64,000 bases of DNA, taken from positions 31,248,712-31,312,711 of the forward strand of contig CM035807.1 of NCBI GenBank assembly GCA_020466095.1. Direction: 5' to 3'. Within the stretch, counting starts at the first letter, position 1. Each line of letters starts with the position of its first letter. Positions 24,307 through 37,700 of the stretch are shown piece after piece. The notes under the pieces are model-generated. The model was not told where the DNA came from. It searched no databases and worked only from the letters and a program-made list of their open reading frames with translations. Source of the stretch: Chlorops oryzae. Its lineage: Eukaryota; Arthropoda; Insecta; Diptera; Chloropidae. Made by a program: the position numbers and the translations under genes.

Positions 24307-24550
24307 CAGGGCTCAGATTTAGTTGATTTTTATAAATTTAAAGCATACTTTATGGGGCTAAAAAATTTTCTTTCCAAAATTTTGCGAATAAGTTTAGCGA
24401 AGTTGAATTTCAAACGGCTTTCCTAACTTCAAAACAATTCATATTGAAATAAAAAATTCATTTGAATCTTAACTTTATGCGAGTTAAACAAAATTTCTGC
24501 TCCATAAAGTATGCTTTGAATTTATAAAAGTCAACAAAATCCGAATCCCC
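24307..24550. mobile_element. hAT-like MITE, copy 2
   Basis: Same element and orientation as 24033-24275, only about 30 bp downstream and clearly diverged. It starts CAGGGCTCAGATTTAGTTGA and ends TCAACAAAATCCGAATCCCC. No clean target duplication remains, so it is the older of the two. Confidence 0.7.
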
Positions 24551-24559
24551 ACCCAACAT

Positions 24560-24900
24560 TTGGAAGACTGTTTTATGAGAAGATTCATTTACGAGTCTTT
24601 TTCGAGCCCCCTTCATGATTAGAAAATGATTGATCACATGCATGATTAAAAGAAGACTCCAAAATGATAGCAAATATGAGTCTTAGAAGACTCGAAAATG
24701 GTAACAAATATGACTCGAAAATGATAACAAATATGACTAGAAAACGACTCGCAAATGATATCAAATATGACTCCCTAAGAAGAGTCGCGGCTAGGGTTCC
24801 AACTTCTCCCAAAAAAAGTATAATTTTTGATCGGAAAACGAGCGCATATTTGATCTTTTTAATCAGAAAGGCGACTCGAAAAAGACTAGCTTTTGATCAA
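24560..24900 (+). repeat. Degenerate GACTCGAAAATGATAACAAATAT array
   Basis: Repeated variants of GACTCGAAAATGATAAC and CAAATATGACT occur through 24650-24780, with scattered GAGTC/GACTC words either side. The array resembles the TGAGTC-rich blocks at 31540, 33640 and 43370. Confidence 0.6.
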
Positions 24901-27900
24901 AAATTTCGAACAATGTTAGCTGGATCCTGTTATTCAGTATTGAAATATTCGAAATTTTTAAGTGAATACTTTTAGGTGCTGAATTTAAATATTTCCTGTT
25001 GCCCTTATTATAAGAAAAAAAAAAAATGATTAAGGAGTCATAGTTCATGATCTTCTTTCTACAGTTTTTCAAGTCATAGAGGAAAATCTTTGTTCTAAAG
25101 AAATGAAAAATTACGATTTAAACTTAATGTCAGACCACATATTAGTGAACACAGTCCATGCGATCTTAAACTCCATGTAATTATGTCTACTTAAAATTCT
25201 AGAACCATAGAAATCGAGTCCATCGTTAAATCAAAGCAAAATGATTGAAACAAAATTTCTCTAAACTACTTTCATTAAGGATTTTCAACGAAAAAAGCTC
25301 TGCAATTTTCTCAAAAATGCCAAAAAAAAAAAAAAAACTCATTTTTCCCTTCCAAGACTAACAATAAAATCGATTCAATAAATCGTAGCAAAATTCTTGA
25401 CCGAGAAAATCTTTTATCTCTTCTCCATTCCATTCCTTCATTTCATTCCATTCCAGTGCCGGAGTGGCTTTGTAATTTTTGCTTGTTATTGTAGTATAAA
25501 TCGGAATTTCGGTCAATAGGGAGAACTGAAAATGATTTCAAGAATTGACCACAATTTCGCGTAATGTTCGTTTATTTTAAGCCGATTAAAAACATTTCGA
25601 AGTCGCATCGAACGAACGCATCGAGGGGAATTTTGTTTTTTTTCTTTCTTTCTTCCGTTTTTTGAATGGGCAGCATCCTTGCATTATTCATGCTTTTTAT
25701 TGAGGATAATTGTCATTTCCGTTAAGTTCATGAGCGGAAATTTTTTGCAATGAAATGCAAAGTGTAAAATGGATTTACATTTCGAGGAATGTGTGTGTGT
25801 GTACCTACCTACGAGTGTGTAAAATTGAATACCTTTAATTTAAGTTGATTTTGTGCAGGTATTTTACTTTTTTGGAAAGTAGGTAAAGCGTTGAGCTTCA
25901 CTTTCCTTGTTGCCATAGTTAATTGGATTCTTTTGCGCCACTCTAAGGAGATTGCATCAAATCAACCAAGTGGAGAGCCACTTAGTTTTACAATATTTTT
26001 TTATATCCCCAAAAGCGTAATGGGAAAACATACATAATTCGTGTTCTCATTTTTCGTTGAAATTATCGGAAAATTAAAATCTTTCGCTGTTGTTCCGCAG
26101 AGGCTTTTCAGCATGAGGCAAAAAATCTAGTGCTTTGGGAGAATAACATTTTTCCATTAAACGTGGGGAAAAAGGATTGCCTAAAGGATTAGTTTCGAAT
26201 GTGGTAGTGGCTTGGGGCAAATGATTAATTGAATTAAAAAATGGTTTTAATTAAAACGAAAACAAACAAACAAAGTGACATTTTCATTTCCTTGTGTCAA
26301 AATTTCGTAATTATTTAATGAGCTTGAATGGTGGACAGACGGGTGAAAAAAAAAAAAAAAAACAAACCATTTGTGGAGAAAAACTCTTATGTATGTATGT
26401 ATATATGCGTATGGAGATTGTTTCCCGATATTCAAACGGATGTAATCGTGTTTCTGCCATATTTGTGCTTGACATTTCCCGCGTATTTGTGCAAAAGTCC
26501 ATAAATCGTGTGAACTATCCTGTGTAATGCATTTTACCATATTGCGGCATATGTCTAGCATCGAAATGAGACTCAGATATGGTATATGCAAGAAGAATAG
26601 ACTCACAGAGAACGAGCAAGAGAGAGAGATTGAGCACTGTGGCGGAAAATTGCAAATAATTTTCATTGCGTCAACATCAACATGAACACAATAGCAAATA
26701 AAATAACAGCAACAACAACGAAGCGTGAAAAGCTATTGTAAAAGCAGAAAAGCGAAATGTTTTAACAGTTTTTGCGGTTGGCCGTTTAGTTGACGCGTCG
26801 CGTCGCATCGCGTCGCACCGCTGCAAACCGTACGAGCCTCGCCGATATTTGTTCACACAGCATAAAATTATGAGCTAATGGAAGTTGAGCGTTCGTATGG
26901 TTGTTGGGTTTTATGCAATTTTTCTTTGATTTAAAAAAAAAAAACAATATTTTTTGTTTGTTATTTTTCCGTAATCCCAAATGATACGGATTTTCCCTAA
27001 CGAGCTGTTGTGATAATTGCAACAAAAGCAACAGCCCAAAGAGCAACAAAATTTAATTGTAATGAAACAATAGCAATGATTTGCTAAACATACAATTAGA
27101 TTCGACGCAACAAGCATGAAATCAATGTTTTGTTTTTTTTTTTTTTTTCGTTTTCGGCTTATGTTTAGTTTTGTTTCGTTTTGTTTTGATCGGAAATGGA
27201 AAACAAGGCGTTCAAAATTCGTGTTGGGATTTTTGCATAGGTACTTGCATTTTGGCATGAAATTTTTGTATTGACAAAACAATTCATTAAGCAATTTTTC
27301 ACTTACCAGATACAAAATTCGAATTATGTTTCGCGTGCGTCGTACTTTGGATATTTGTCGTTTCAGTGTAGATAGAATGTCCATGGTTTAATTAAAAAAT
27401 TTTCTTTCTTGTTTGCTGCCTTCATGTCAAGGTTTTGAGGTAACTCAGCTCGAAGAGTGAAATGATTTTCTAAAAATGAAATTAAAGAAATGAAGATTAT
27501 AATCATATGGGCTTTAAGGCATTTTTATTTTTTGTAGAATAAAAAGGGATCTGAAGAGCTTTAAAAAGATTCAAAATTCATTCAAATGTAAAAAATCCTG
27601 ACTCTTCTCTATTTTAAAATGCAATCAATCATCGGATGTGCAATACAACTCTGGATGTGAGCAGCGCAGGTATATTTTTTGCAAAAGCTTATCCAAGCAA
27701 AAAGGAAAATCTCTGCAGGAATTTGAAATAAACTTCAACTAAGGTATTACCAATAGGCATGCTAGTTTTTGACAGTCGAAAATTGTGTTAAATTAGAAAA
27801 GTAATGGATCTTAATCCTTTTCATTTAACTTTCTTATCCAAAATGTCAAAATATGTCACTAGAAGTCGTATTAAAGTATGTCTTTCAGCATTTTAGAAGA

Positions 27901-28599
27901 TTTCCTTTTCTTTGTCTTATTAGGTTTACTGCCTCATGTCTAAATTGAAGGCAATGCTGATGCTCAAGAAAACGTCGTAAAAATACTAAAGAAATAATTA
28001 AAACTATTAATGATTTCATTGTAAATGGTTGTTTTGAGATCAAAAATTAAAATAAATACTCTGACAGCTCTTCTGTATATAAGGAATAACCTATTATTGA
28101 AAACTCAACGTCGATATTCAAAGAGTAAAGCTTTTTCGATAATAATTTATGAATTAACTAACTTGCTGTTTTTGCAAGTGAAAGGTTTCTTATTCTAATT
28201 GTTTTTAACTCTTGTATATTAAGGTCCAATTTAGGAGCTCAAAAAAATTTTTTTTTTGAAGAACATTGCAAGTTGGCTATTGGCCATATTAAACCACTCA
28301 AATCATTTTCTTCCAACGTTCATTGATAAAACAAAATCAAGAAGTATTTCTCTCAGATTTTTTTTTTTGCATAAAATCGACTTTGGTATGGGAATCTGAA
28401 GCTGCTTTACAAAAATTATCAACTAACTTTTAGAAATAACGTTGTTCTTCTTCTAGTAAAATTATACAATATTTAGCACGTTTTCTTCATCTTCTTTCTA
28501 TCTGTACTTTGTATGCCGAGATAATATTCATCATGCTTACGCAAGTCAAAGAAATTTTTTTTGAGCTTAAAGTGGATGAAGGCTTAAACATAATAATGA
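24901..28599. other. Noncoding, nothing firm
   Basis: No coding exon is supported. A CGCGTCGCGTCGCATCGCG run lies near 26795-26818, and a GA-rich run (GAGCAAGAGAGAGAGATTGAG) near 26615. These are possible regulatory sequences only. Confidence 0.4.
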
Positions 28600-29770
28600 C
28601 CCTTTAGGAACAATGCCAAAACATCTTTTGCTGGGACCTGCTTAGAAAAATCGTTTTCTAGAGAAAATCGTTCCTTATCAAGGCAGTTTTGGCCTTTTTG
28701 GCTTATTCACAACTTAATTTTGCCTTATTCAATTTTATTTTTGAAGTCATAATTGATAGGTACAATTGAAAATAATGCTTCCTGTGAATAATATAACACC
28801 CAGATTGTCAGCTTATGCCGTCATCTATGATAGTCTAATAAAGTAAGCTTTCAGCTTTCTATACAAATTGGCTCTTTCGCTTATGCCGTTTACTGCTGAC
28901 TCATTTTAATTATAGAAGTTGCACAATTGAAAAAGTCGTAATAAATACCTTCAGTAAATAGAGCACAAATATTAATAAGAGTATTCTCATGATTTTTTTT
29001 TGGTTTAAGCAATAAAATCTGATTATTGTAAGTATGCAGGAAAACTCTTTATTGAATAAGTCAAAAAGAAAATTTTTGATTTTATTATGATTCTTTTGAT
29101 TTTTCAAAAAGATTAAGTCCTTATTGAATAAATAATCGAGGTTGATTTACCCATAATCTGTTAAGGAACCTAAATAAATCAACTAAGAAATACCTGTTTT
29201 AATCAAATAAGAAGTATGCCAATGAAATCAATAAAAATCCATTTTTAATACAATTCAGTATAAAACCTATTTATGAAATCAAGAAAGTGTTTTCTCTATG
29301 GATTTTTTTTTGGTGCCAAAAATAACGGAAATTGAGTGTAAAAAATTGCGAATAACTAGTTTTCTTCTTGATTTCATGTTTTTCCCTTCTTGATAAAATT
29401 AAAAAGATTTAACACATTAAAATAATAAGGAATCCCTTTGGAACAATCTTCTCTTCTTTCTTGGGGGTACCCCTTAGCCTAAAAACGTTTGATAGAGAAA
29501 ATCTTCTTGATTCTATTAGGCAGTTTTGGCTCTGTGTGCTCTTTCACAAAATCTTTTAAATTTTGCCCATTCACCTTCCAAGTGTTTTTGTTTTGAACCC
29601 ATAGTTATAGATGTACATAACTATAATGTCCAGAAAATGAATAAAAATATGAGGACAAGGGCCCGATTGAGCTTATTTGCCGCCCCTATAATAGGACTAA
29701 TGGCGTATTGTCTTCGCATTTCTATACAAACTTGGCGCCTCTCGCGATGCCGCTTTGGGTATTTTTTCGG
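28600..29770 (+). repeat. Old direct duplication, about 830-bp offset
   Basis: Matching landmarks recur in order: GAACAAT at 28609 and 29439, AGGCAGTTTTGGC at 28681 and 29518, TTTTTGAA..CATA..GATAG near 28739 and 29586, and TTTCTATACAAA..TGGC near 28855 and 29720. Identity is low with many indels. It is an ancient duplication or two copies of an unnamed repeat. Confidence 0.4.
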
Positions 29771-30189
29771 CTTGCCACCCCCTTAATTGGGTTAAGTTAA
29801 CGAAAAATTTACGACGGTCAAAGTTCATTTAAGGGCTCTACGCTCTAAAGCAGCAAGTAAATTTCCTATACCAAACACATGTAGAAAAAAGAAAGAAGTA
29901 CTTTGGCTTACTTTCGCTACTTGAACGCATACGCTAATTACAAGTAATCGGACTCACATGGTTGCATTTAAGTCATATATTTTCTATATTTCTCTCGACC
30001 TGTTATCGAAATTTCAACTTTGATTTCCTTTCTTCAAAAGAATGAGCTCGTTACTTCCTTTCAATTTACTTTAACAGCGTTGAGCCCTTTATCCAGCAAA
30101 TATATTCAAAGTATTAAAAATTATGAATCCATAAAGAGAATTAATTATTTGAAGCCGGCCATTTATTGTATGATATCGATATCACATAC

Positions 30190-30275
30190 TTAACCCTTAA
30201 CTGCATGCTATGTTTAAAAGTGTGAAAATGTTTTTCCCCTAGTAAATGGTTTTATTAACCCTTTACTGCATTGTC
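30190..30275. repeat. piggyBac-like termini remnants
   Basis: TTAACCCTTAACTGCATG at 30190 and TTAACCCTTTACTGCATTG at 30255 are two same-orientation copies of a piggyBac-type end (TTAA followed by CCCTTT..TGCAT). The same motif is amplified at 50596-50956. Confidence 0.5.
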
Positions 30276-31539
30276 TTATTTAGGCTTCAAAAATAGTTAT
30301 ATGTATATCGTTCTTCACCAAACATTTACGGTTTTTTTGCAGAAACCAAAATGAAGTCTCAGGCGCCACATAGAAACTTAAAAATGACTGATTTAAGAAT
30401 CAACATGTTTGCTGGAATATTTATAACATGAAAATATTTCTGAATTTGTATACTTCGAAAAGCCCATTTTATAAGGTTCACAAGCTGAAATGCTCCAAAA
30501 AGAACCAAAAGCATAATCAGCCTTTCTATGGCTTAAGTTCAATCAATCAAAGCATACTATTCCTAATTAAACCGATTTTCCAATGATTAGAACTGTAAAA
30601 GAACGCGCTACTTTTGTATTGTTCTGAAAAGCACAAAATTCTCCTAATGCCACAAACGCAATCCGATCCAGTATCCCTTATGTACAATATTTTCCGACAA
30701 TCATCAGCTTCATCATTTATCATTTCGAAGCACGCACGACTTAAGCTGCCTCCTCGCTGCTTGTTATAAATAAAACAAAACTTTAAATGCACTTTTAGTC
30801 ACGTATTCGTAAACCCGATTCGGACCCCAGCATGTCGATGGAATTATCGAAATTGTTATTGTTAGTGTTATTGTTGCTGCTGCTGCTTATTTTACGCCCT
30901 TGACAATTGCCCCGTGCTCCTTCCGATCGTTCAGCTCAATCATTTACTGTAATCATTTCATGATTTTGCAATCATTTTGAAATCAATGCGTAGAAACTTA
31001 ATTTTTTTTTGCTCTTTTCTACACTTACAATTTTTTTTTACCATCGATAGTTAAGGTCCAGAGGCAATATCAGTGCAGGCGAAATGTGATACCCAAATTA
31101 GAGAATGCTATTAATTTGAATTTGTCGATGCTCTTCCCATATCTCACTCTCTTTCTGTCTTAGTTAGGTTCGTTTGGTCTTGCAACTTAAGTTACGGTCT
31201 TCGAATTCCAGTCACGTTTCTACCATTGCTTCAATGCCATGCGAATAGATTTGATCCTATAAATGACGTAAATACATCAAATCGACAATTTGTAGCACGA
31301 AATACTTACATCGCATGATAGACGCTTACATAAAATTGCAGATTAACTAACATTTCGGCATGTTACGAGAACATACTTCACTTAATTTTCACCGAGTTCG
31401 CAATTAGTGCTTAAGTGCGCTTGTAATTAAACGAAAATGTACGGAAATGAACCGAAATTCGGGTTCCGCACACTCGAGGATACCAAAACATACATATGTA
31501 TTTTGTATGAGATCATCTGGAACAGAATTTTAAAATACT
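30276..31539. other. Noncoding, nothing recognised
   Basis: No gene, RNA or delimited repeat was identified. A TTGTTGCTGCTGCTGC run lies at about 30871. Confidence 0.45.
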
Positions 31540-32461
31540 CACTCATTTATGAGTTCGAAACTAGTTCGAGTTATCAAGGAAATATGGTGCTCAGAAATAT
31601 GAAAACGAAATGAGTTGTGACATATGTAGAAAAACTGAGTATCGGTAAATGAGTCCAAAATGAGTCGCGAATGAGTTCAAAATGACTCTAAAATGAGAAA
31701 GTAGTATTTAGAAATACCTGTCTGGGAAAATATTTCCGAAATAAATAGGTTCAAATCGAGTCCAAAAAAAGTACGAGATGAGTCCGAAATATTCAGAAAT
31801 TGCGAGTATCTGAGAATGTGTCCAAAACGAGTGCGAAATAGGTCCAAAATGAGTTTAATATATCCAGCAAATACTAGTTTAGGAAAATGATTCAAAATGA
31901 ATCCGAGAATAATGCGAAAATAGTTCGAAAAAAACAGCGAATTGAAATACATATGTCCACAATCAGGCCAGAATGAGCCCGAAATATTTCGAAAAAAATG
32001 TTCTAAAAAAATGATTCGAAAATGAATCTAAAATTAGTCTACCATCAATATGAAATTGGTCTAAAATTAGTCCGAATTATGTAGCAAAAACGAGTTTCGG
32101 TAATAAAGAAAAAATGGTTTTCAAAAAAATTAATCCGTAATAGAGGCAAAATATGTACATATGTATGTATGTATAAGGAATGGGATTCAGAAACATAATT
32201 CCGAAGTATGTTCAAAATGTGCAGAAAATATTGCTCTCCGAAAATAGAGTCTAGAATGAGTAAAATAAGCAGAAAGCATGAGTGGAAAGAAGAGTCAGAT
32301 GTGAGAGAAAAAAGAATTCGCTTTAATTTGGGCTCATTCGGTGTATGATTTCGGACTCTAAAGTTAACCTTCACAGGAAGGGATACAGATTCATATATGA
32401 GTCCCATACGCCGCTTTAGAACTCTCAAATGACTTTTCTCAGACTTAAAATGTTTGCTGGG
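31540..32461 (+). repeat. Degenerate TGAGTCCAAAATGAGT array
   Basis: More than 20 variants of GAGTCCAAAATGAGT, GAGTTCGAAA and GAGTCCGAAAT are spread over 900 bp. The array stops at ATGTTTGCTGGG (32450-32461), the same end as the right terminus of the element at 43127-43799. This suggests the array is the body of a repeat family whose other end I could not place. Confidence 0.6.
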
Positions 32462-33639
32462 TTACTTCTGAATTAGTATGCATACGCAGTGTTTGTGCTT
32501 GTATGCGCCGTTGCATTTCATCAAACGACCTACAGCCATTTTGCACTTAACACGTTCTACTGTTTTGATGGACTTATTACTGATTTCGGAATTGCGTCGG
32601 TGTTGCAGAAAATCATTTCCGGTGTTTTCGATGCATCGTCATTTGTAATTGCGAAAATTCTCCTCAAAATGTTTGCAAATCCTATTAACATCGGATGTCA
32701 CGATATTCGAACTGAATCGAATTGAAATTTGCTATGAGCTGAGTTATCACAAAAAAAAACTAAAGACGACTTAATGCAGTAAAAGGATTATTCGAGTGTG
32801 CATGAAAAAAATAATGTTTTTGATCGGAAAAATCTTTTTCTGTGCTGAGGATGGAGGGAAATGCATTCAATTTCCGTTTTATTTTTTTTGTGCCAGAGAT
32901 TAATTACGGAGGAAATTAAATTCAAGATTGTGTGGAGAAAAAATACTTGATCTCTCGAATGATCCCTCAACGAGACAAAGAACAGTTTATTGTTGGACAT
33001 TGTTGTGGTTCTTTTTTGTGTTGGCTCTGTTGAGATGAGCTCTTTACTTTGTATGACTTCCAAGCATCGAATTTTTACCTAATCTGCTTGGTGAATTATC
33101 TTCCCCAAAATTGAGAACGTTTAAAGGATACCGAATTATTGAAGTTGTGAAATAGTAGCTTCGGAGTATATTATGATGCATGAACAACTTTTGGCTTTGA
33201 AAAGCAGTCTCAAGGTAATGGAAAGCAATTGAGATTGTTTTTCATTTTGCTAAAAAGCCATTCACGTCTCTTTTCAGCAGTTGTTGATGGGCAATTAAAT
33301 TTATAGTGAATTTAAAGCTGTTTTATTAATCTCATTTATTTGTTTGCCAAGACTTATGTATGCATTTACGTCTGACTATCTTCATTAGCGACGATAGAGA
33401 TTTATATTTCCGGTATTGCGACGATTTTAAACGAATTGTTGGTATCTAAGTCGACGATGTGAGAGGAAGTCTTTTTTTTTTTTGCGCATGTGCAGATGTT
33501 TAGTCACAAAATTACGCGAAACTTGTAGCTTTTTCTCTTAGTTTATATTTTCAAACACATAAATTGTTTTAAATTTTTATTAAAATAAATCCGTATCAAA
33601 TATCTGTAATCCTAAAGAATTTTGTGGATCCTTTTTTGA
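32462..33639. other. Noncoding, nothing recognised
   Basis: A 78-codon open frame at 32489-32725 shows no supporting feature. Nothing else is supported. Confidence 0.45.
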
Positions 33640-34380
33640 AGTTGAAGCTCTGAAAATGAGCTCATTTAGGAGTACAAAATGTATGTTGCACCTATTTTGC
33701 CCAAATCAATTTATAAATGTACATAAATCTGAAATCATACAGCAAATGAGCCAATATATGTATGTTAGAATTATATGTGACTCCCTCCGCCGCTTACATT
33801 CCCCTTTATGTAAGTATAAAAACAGTGTAGAATCCTTGCATTGATTTTCTCCTACTAATTCTACCTTCCTTGCGGTCTAAAATTTTTGAGCTTTAATATA
33901 AAAAAAAAAAATATCGGAGTCATATTTCTGGGTCTCGATTTTTTTTATTTTAAATTTCGGATTCATTTCGGACTTACAAATGTAAAACATATTATGTATT
34001 TCTGAGCTTCTCGAATTTTGCAAAATTTTCAGATTTGATCCGGGTTTTTTCGGAATCATTTTTTCGAGCCCAGCCTGGTGCAGAAAAAAATTGGTCTTAT
34101 TTCGGACTCATAATTCTTAGCTAAGTTTTTTTTTTTTTTAATTAAAAAATTTCGACTCATTTTACAAGGCTTCGAAATCTTCATAAATTTCTTACTCAAT
34201 TTGGACTTATTTTTCTGAGCTCCAAATTTTTAAATATTTTGGATTCATTTCGGAATCATTTTCACGAGCCACGAACTTGTTTAAAATCTTGCACTCATTT
34301 TTTTGATGCTCAAATATTCTGGACAAATTCGGAGTCATTTCGGGCTCAATTTTATGAGCCTCGAATGTAGTAAGAACTTA
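33640..34380 (-). repeat. Inverted TGAGTC-type array
   Basis: Reverse-oriented version of the block at 31540-32461: repeated TTTCGGACTCATTTT, TTTTTCGAGCCC and CTGAGCTTC variants. No clear termini are seen. Confidence 0.5.
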
Positions 34381-34723
34381 TGTCCCTTGTCTGAAAATAA
34401 TATTATACACAGAAAACTCTTAAGAGCGGCTCTTATTATTTGGGCTTTTTGGTCTCTCATTTTTCGCTTATAGTGAAAAATGTAATTAAATTATTAAAAA
34501 AAAATTTTTTAATTAAATAAGTTTTTTTTTTATTTGTAGGTTTTTATCGTTTTTATTTTTTCAAAATCAATTTCTTATCTTCTAATAAAATATTTGTATA
34601 GTGCATCCTTTCTAAAATACGGATTGAACATTTTAATTTAAAAAAAAATTTATTTCCCCCTCCAACGGATGGCTCTGGATCCGCCCCTGTAAGAGCCTGA
34701 TGCTAAGATCTTAACAGTTATGT

Positions 34724-35159
34724 GGGCCAAAATTCTTTTTAATGCCTAAATTTCTGTCTCTGTCAACGAAAATCAGTGTTCGTAAAAGAGAAAATCAAAT
34801 AAATAACAAATAAATTTTACCTAAAAATTTATGAATAACGAAATAAAATACTCTAGTCCAATTGGAAAAAATCTAATATTACCAAACTTCCATCTTGTTT
34901 ACTCGCAAATTACAGTAACATTGTTGTCGTGTTTGGCAAGACAAGACAAGGTAAGACAACAATGTTACCGTAATTTGCGAAGGAAATAAATTTAGTTTTG
35001 TTAATCATTTATTTTTTTCAATTCGACTGGAGTATTTTATTTCGTTATTCATAAATTTTTTGTTAAAATTAATTTTTTATTAATATGGTTTGCTCCTTCA
35101 GAAAAACTGATTTTCATTGACAGGGACAGAAGTGAAGGCATTAAAAAGAATTTTGGCCC
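34724..35159. mobile_element. 4-bp-TSD foldback MITE, copy 2
   Basis: A 436-bp copy of the element at 9801-10225. It has the same GGGCCAAAATTCTTTTTAAT ends and is flanked by ATGT (34720-34723, 35160-35163). Its internal hairpin loop is in the opposite orientation to copy 1. A different duplication at each site shows independent insertions. Confidence 0.8.
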
Positions 35160-35163
35160 ATGT

Positions 35164-36749
35164 ATATCCCTCCTAAAAAAATGAAGAGAATCCCGTTTCC
35201 GATTGAATCGCAATTAAAAGCACCCGAACCACTATTGCTGCTTTAACCACAATAAAATGCTTTTTGGAATAAAAAGAAGCACTGAAATCCTATTCGATTG
35301 TAAAACTTTTCGATGAAATGCAATCAAAGCAGAGAGATATAAAAATTCTAAGGGGAAAAAAAGCGTAAATGCTATCAAAATATCGAAAACCAAGAACAAT
35401 AAAATGTAAAATCAGCACTAATACTTGTTAAGCCCTGTCCTAATCACCGACAGCCATTGATGTCAGTTTCACTTCGATTTAACATATAATTTCACTTAAC
35501 GTAGGATTTGTTCTGCTTCTTCTTCTTCTCATTTTTGTTGTTGCTGCTGCCATTGTTGTTGCTATTTGATATTTTCCAAAGTTAAGGATCGCAATCAGAC
35601 TTCCCTTCAATTTACAACCGCAGTTGCAGTAAAATGCAATGATATGCATTCGAGAATTGAAAATGCATTTTGTGTAAAAATCGGCATCGTGCGCTGCAAA
35701 CAATTTTTCCCTTTAACGAAACGAAACGACACGGCACAACGAGCTCTCTTTCTCGTGCATATAGACTCCGAAAATGTAGTCCCTTTCCATGCTTCGATGC
35801 ATCGATGGGAAGTGTGTGCATAAACTATTGCTACACTGCGCTACACATACGCCGAACGAAAGGATAAACGAGCGCTTTGGCTGCCATCGAACTAAATTTA
35901 GAAAAGGGGGGGCGAAAAGACAGGATGAACCAACAGACAGCAAAGGAAATTGCTCTGTAGCCATTTTGTTCAAGTTGTTGTTATTGTTGTCGTTCTTTTT
36001 CAACATGAATTTTTCAAAGCACTCTCACACACTCACACACACACTAATGCACATGTTTATGTAGTCATATGTAGGGATTGGTAACAAATTAAGGAAAAGA
36101 GCTGGAGTAAAGCCATGCTCCGACATGCAAACACGGATAGACCCTGATCGAAAGACGGACACATAAACTTACATCCATACATACAATGAAGTAATGCTAA
36201 CCATTCTTAACCCTCGTAATCTCCGCTCGATGGCGGTTGTGTTGTCTGCGCTCGTAATTTTTTGCTTCCTTTACACAGCTTCCGATATGTTAAGAGTGCT
36301 TTTCCACCAATTTTTCGTGTGACTTCCTTCGCGTGATTTGGCTTCGTATTTTTTCCTTTTATTTTTATTTTTTTTATTTTTTAAAATCTTATATTCGTTT
36401 CATTTCTTAGTTTCTATTTTTTATTTTGTTCCCCAATATTTCGATTCGTGTTTTGTGTTTCGCTTCGTGTTGGGGCATCAATAAATTACAAATGGTTTGC
36501 TTGTTTCATGTCCATTTCAGCAAAAATGAAAAAAAAAAAAATAGAATTTTTTATTCGGTTTTATTTTATTGTCTTTTTGTTTCTTTCTCTCTTCTCTTTA
36601 AGCTCGCGGTGCTTATCAGCATCCTTTCCACTTCCTACTTCATAATTGAAAACGTGGTTTCCACTTTCTATATTTAACTTTTGCACCGTAGCGAAATAAA
36701 ATTCACTCCCTCGGTCTCCTTCGCCATCTTCATCTTCTTCTTGCTCTTC
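35164..36749 (+). promoter_or_regulatory. Probable 5' region of the FAM20-like gene
   Basis: No coding exon. Sequence before the proposed first coding exon at 36750 is less AT-rich at 35480-35930 and strongly pyrimidine-rich at 36340-36750, ending CATCTTCATCTTCTTCTTGC just before the ATG. This is where a 5' UTR and promoter would be expected. No TATA box or initiator is assigned. Confidence 0.3.
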
Positions 36750-36779
36750 ATGTCGCACGATTCTTCTGGGAAAAACAAT
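36750..36779 (+). CDS. FAM20-like kinase gene, first coding exon
   Basis: ATG at 36750 opens ten codons (MSHDSSGKNN) that end in phase 0 at a strong donor, AAT|GTAAGT. This joins in frame to the acceptor at 38340/38341. The match of ATG, short open frame, donor strength and phase is what supports it; the exon is too short to recognise by sequence. The sequence before the ATG is pyrimidine-rich as in a 5' UTR. An alternative is that transcription starts elsewhere and this is a chance donor. Confidence 0.5.
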
Positions 36780-37243
36780 GTAAGTTCAGTTTTGCTTTGT
36801 TATGAGCATTGTTTAAAGTTACGTGCGTTCTTATTAAAAAAAAAATTAAAATAAAGCTGAGAAAAAAATTGTAAAAAAGTTTCAACGTTTGCGTTCTTAG
36901 TTAGTTTTTTGTTTTTTTGCTTTTAGTTTTTTATACTTTAATGAAATATAATATGAAAACAAAGGATTTCTAAGAGTTTAAAGAAGAGTGAATTAATTCC
37001 AGATTTGTTCGTCTTTGTAAATAATCTCCTTTATTCAGAAGACGATGACGTACTCCATCGACATTAAGTCTTAAAAGATATTCGTTGTTGAGTCATTTAA
37101 CCGAGTAAAAGAATTAACGAGAATTGATGTCCTTGAGTTCTTAGCGTTTACCTTAATGATCGAGTCGTGCCATCTTAAAATTAATTTATTTAAGGACTTT
37201 GCCTTAAATGTTGCTTGTTTCACAACAATTCAGCAACATTATA

Positions 37244-37700
37244 ATAGCCAACCAGATAGACCTAATACGGAAAGTTGGAGACCGTACGCATATTTAAAGT
37301 GCCTAAACGCCACCCTACGACTTGAATTGTGACTTCTATGAGGTCAGAAGGGCCATTTTTTGCTCATATTTTTCGCTACTTTCACTCACTTATCGAGCCA
37401 TACCCTAGCAACCAGTGCAAACTATCCCAATATTAGGCATACCAGTTTTTGCGAGAATCATAAGGCACATTTAAAGCCACAGAACTCAATAATCGGATGA
37501 CAAATGTGAAAGTTATAAGGAAAAAACTGAATTTTTATTATTTTAAAACGTGGGTATTTAGTACTGTGCGAGCATACATTACGTATACGCACTGAGGTCC
37601 TACATACCTACCTGTCGTATACGTAACGTACAATCGTATGCTCGCACAAAATTTGTGTACGCTCTCCACCTTTCCATATTAGGTCTATCTGGTTGGCTAT
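37244..37700. mobile_element. MITE with nested palindrome, intron 1
   Basis: TAGCCAACCAGATAGACCTA at the left is mirrored by TAGGTCTATCTGGTTGGCTA at the right. Inside, GTGCGAGCATAC..ACGTATACG (about 37566) and CGTATACGT..CGTATGCTCGCAC (about 37616-37647) form a second palindrome. 457 bp; target duplication is ambiguous. It is inserted in the first intron of the gene. Confidence 0.7.
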
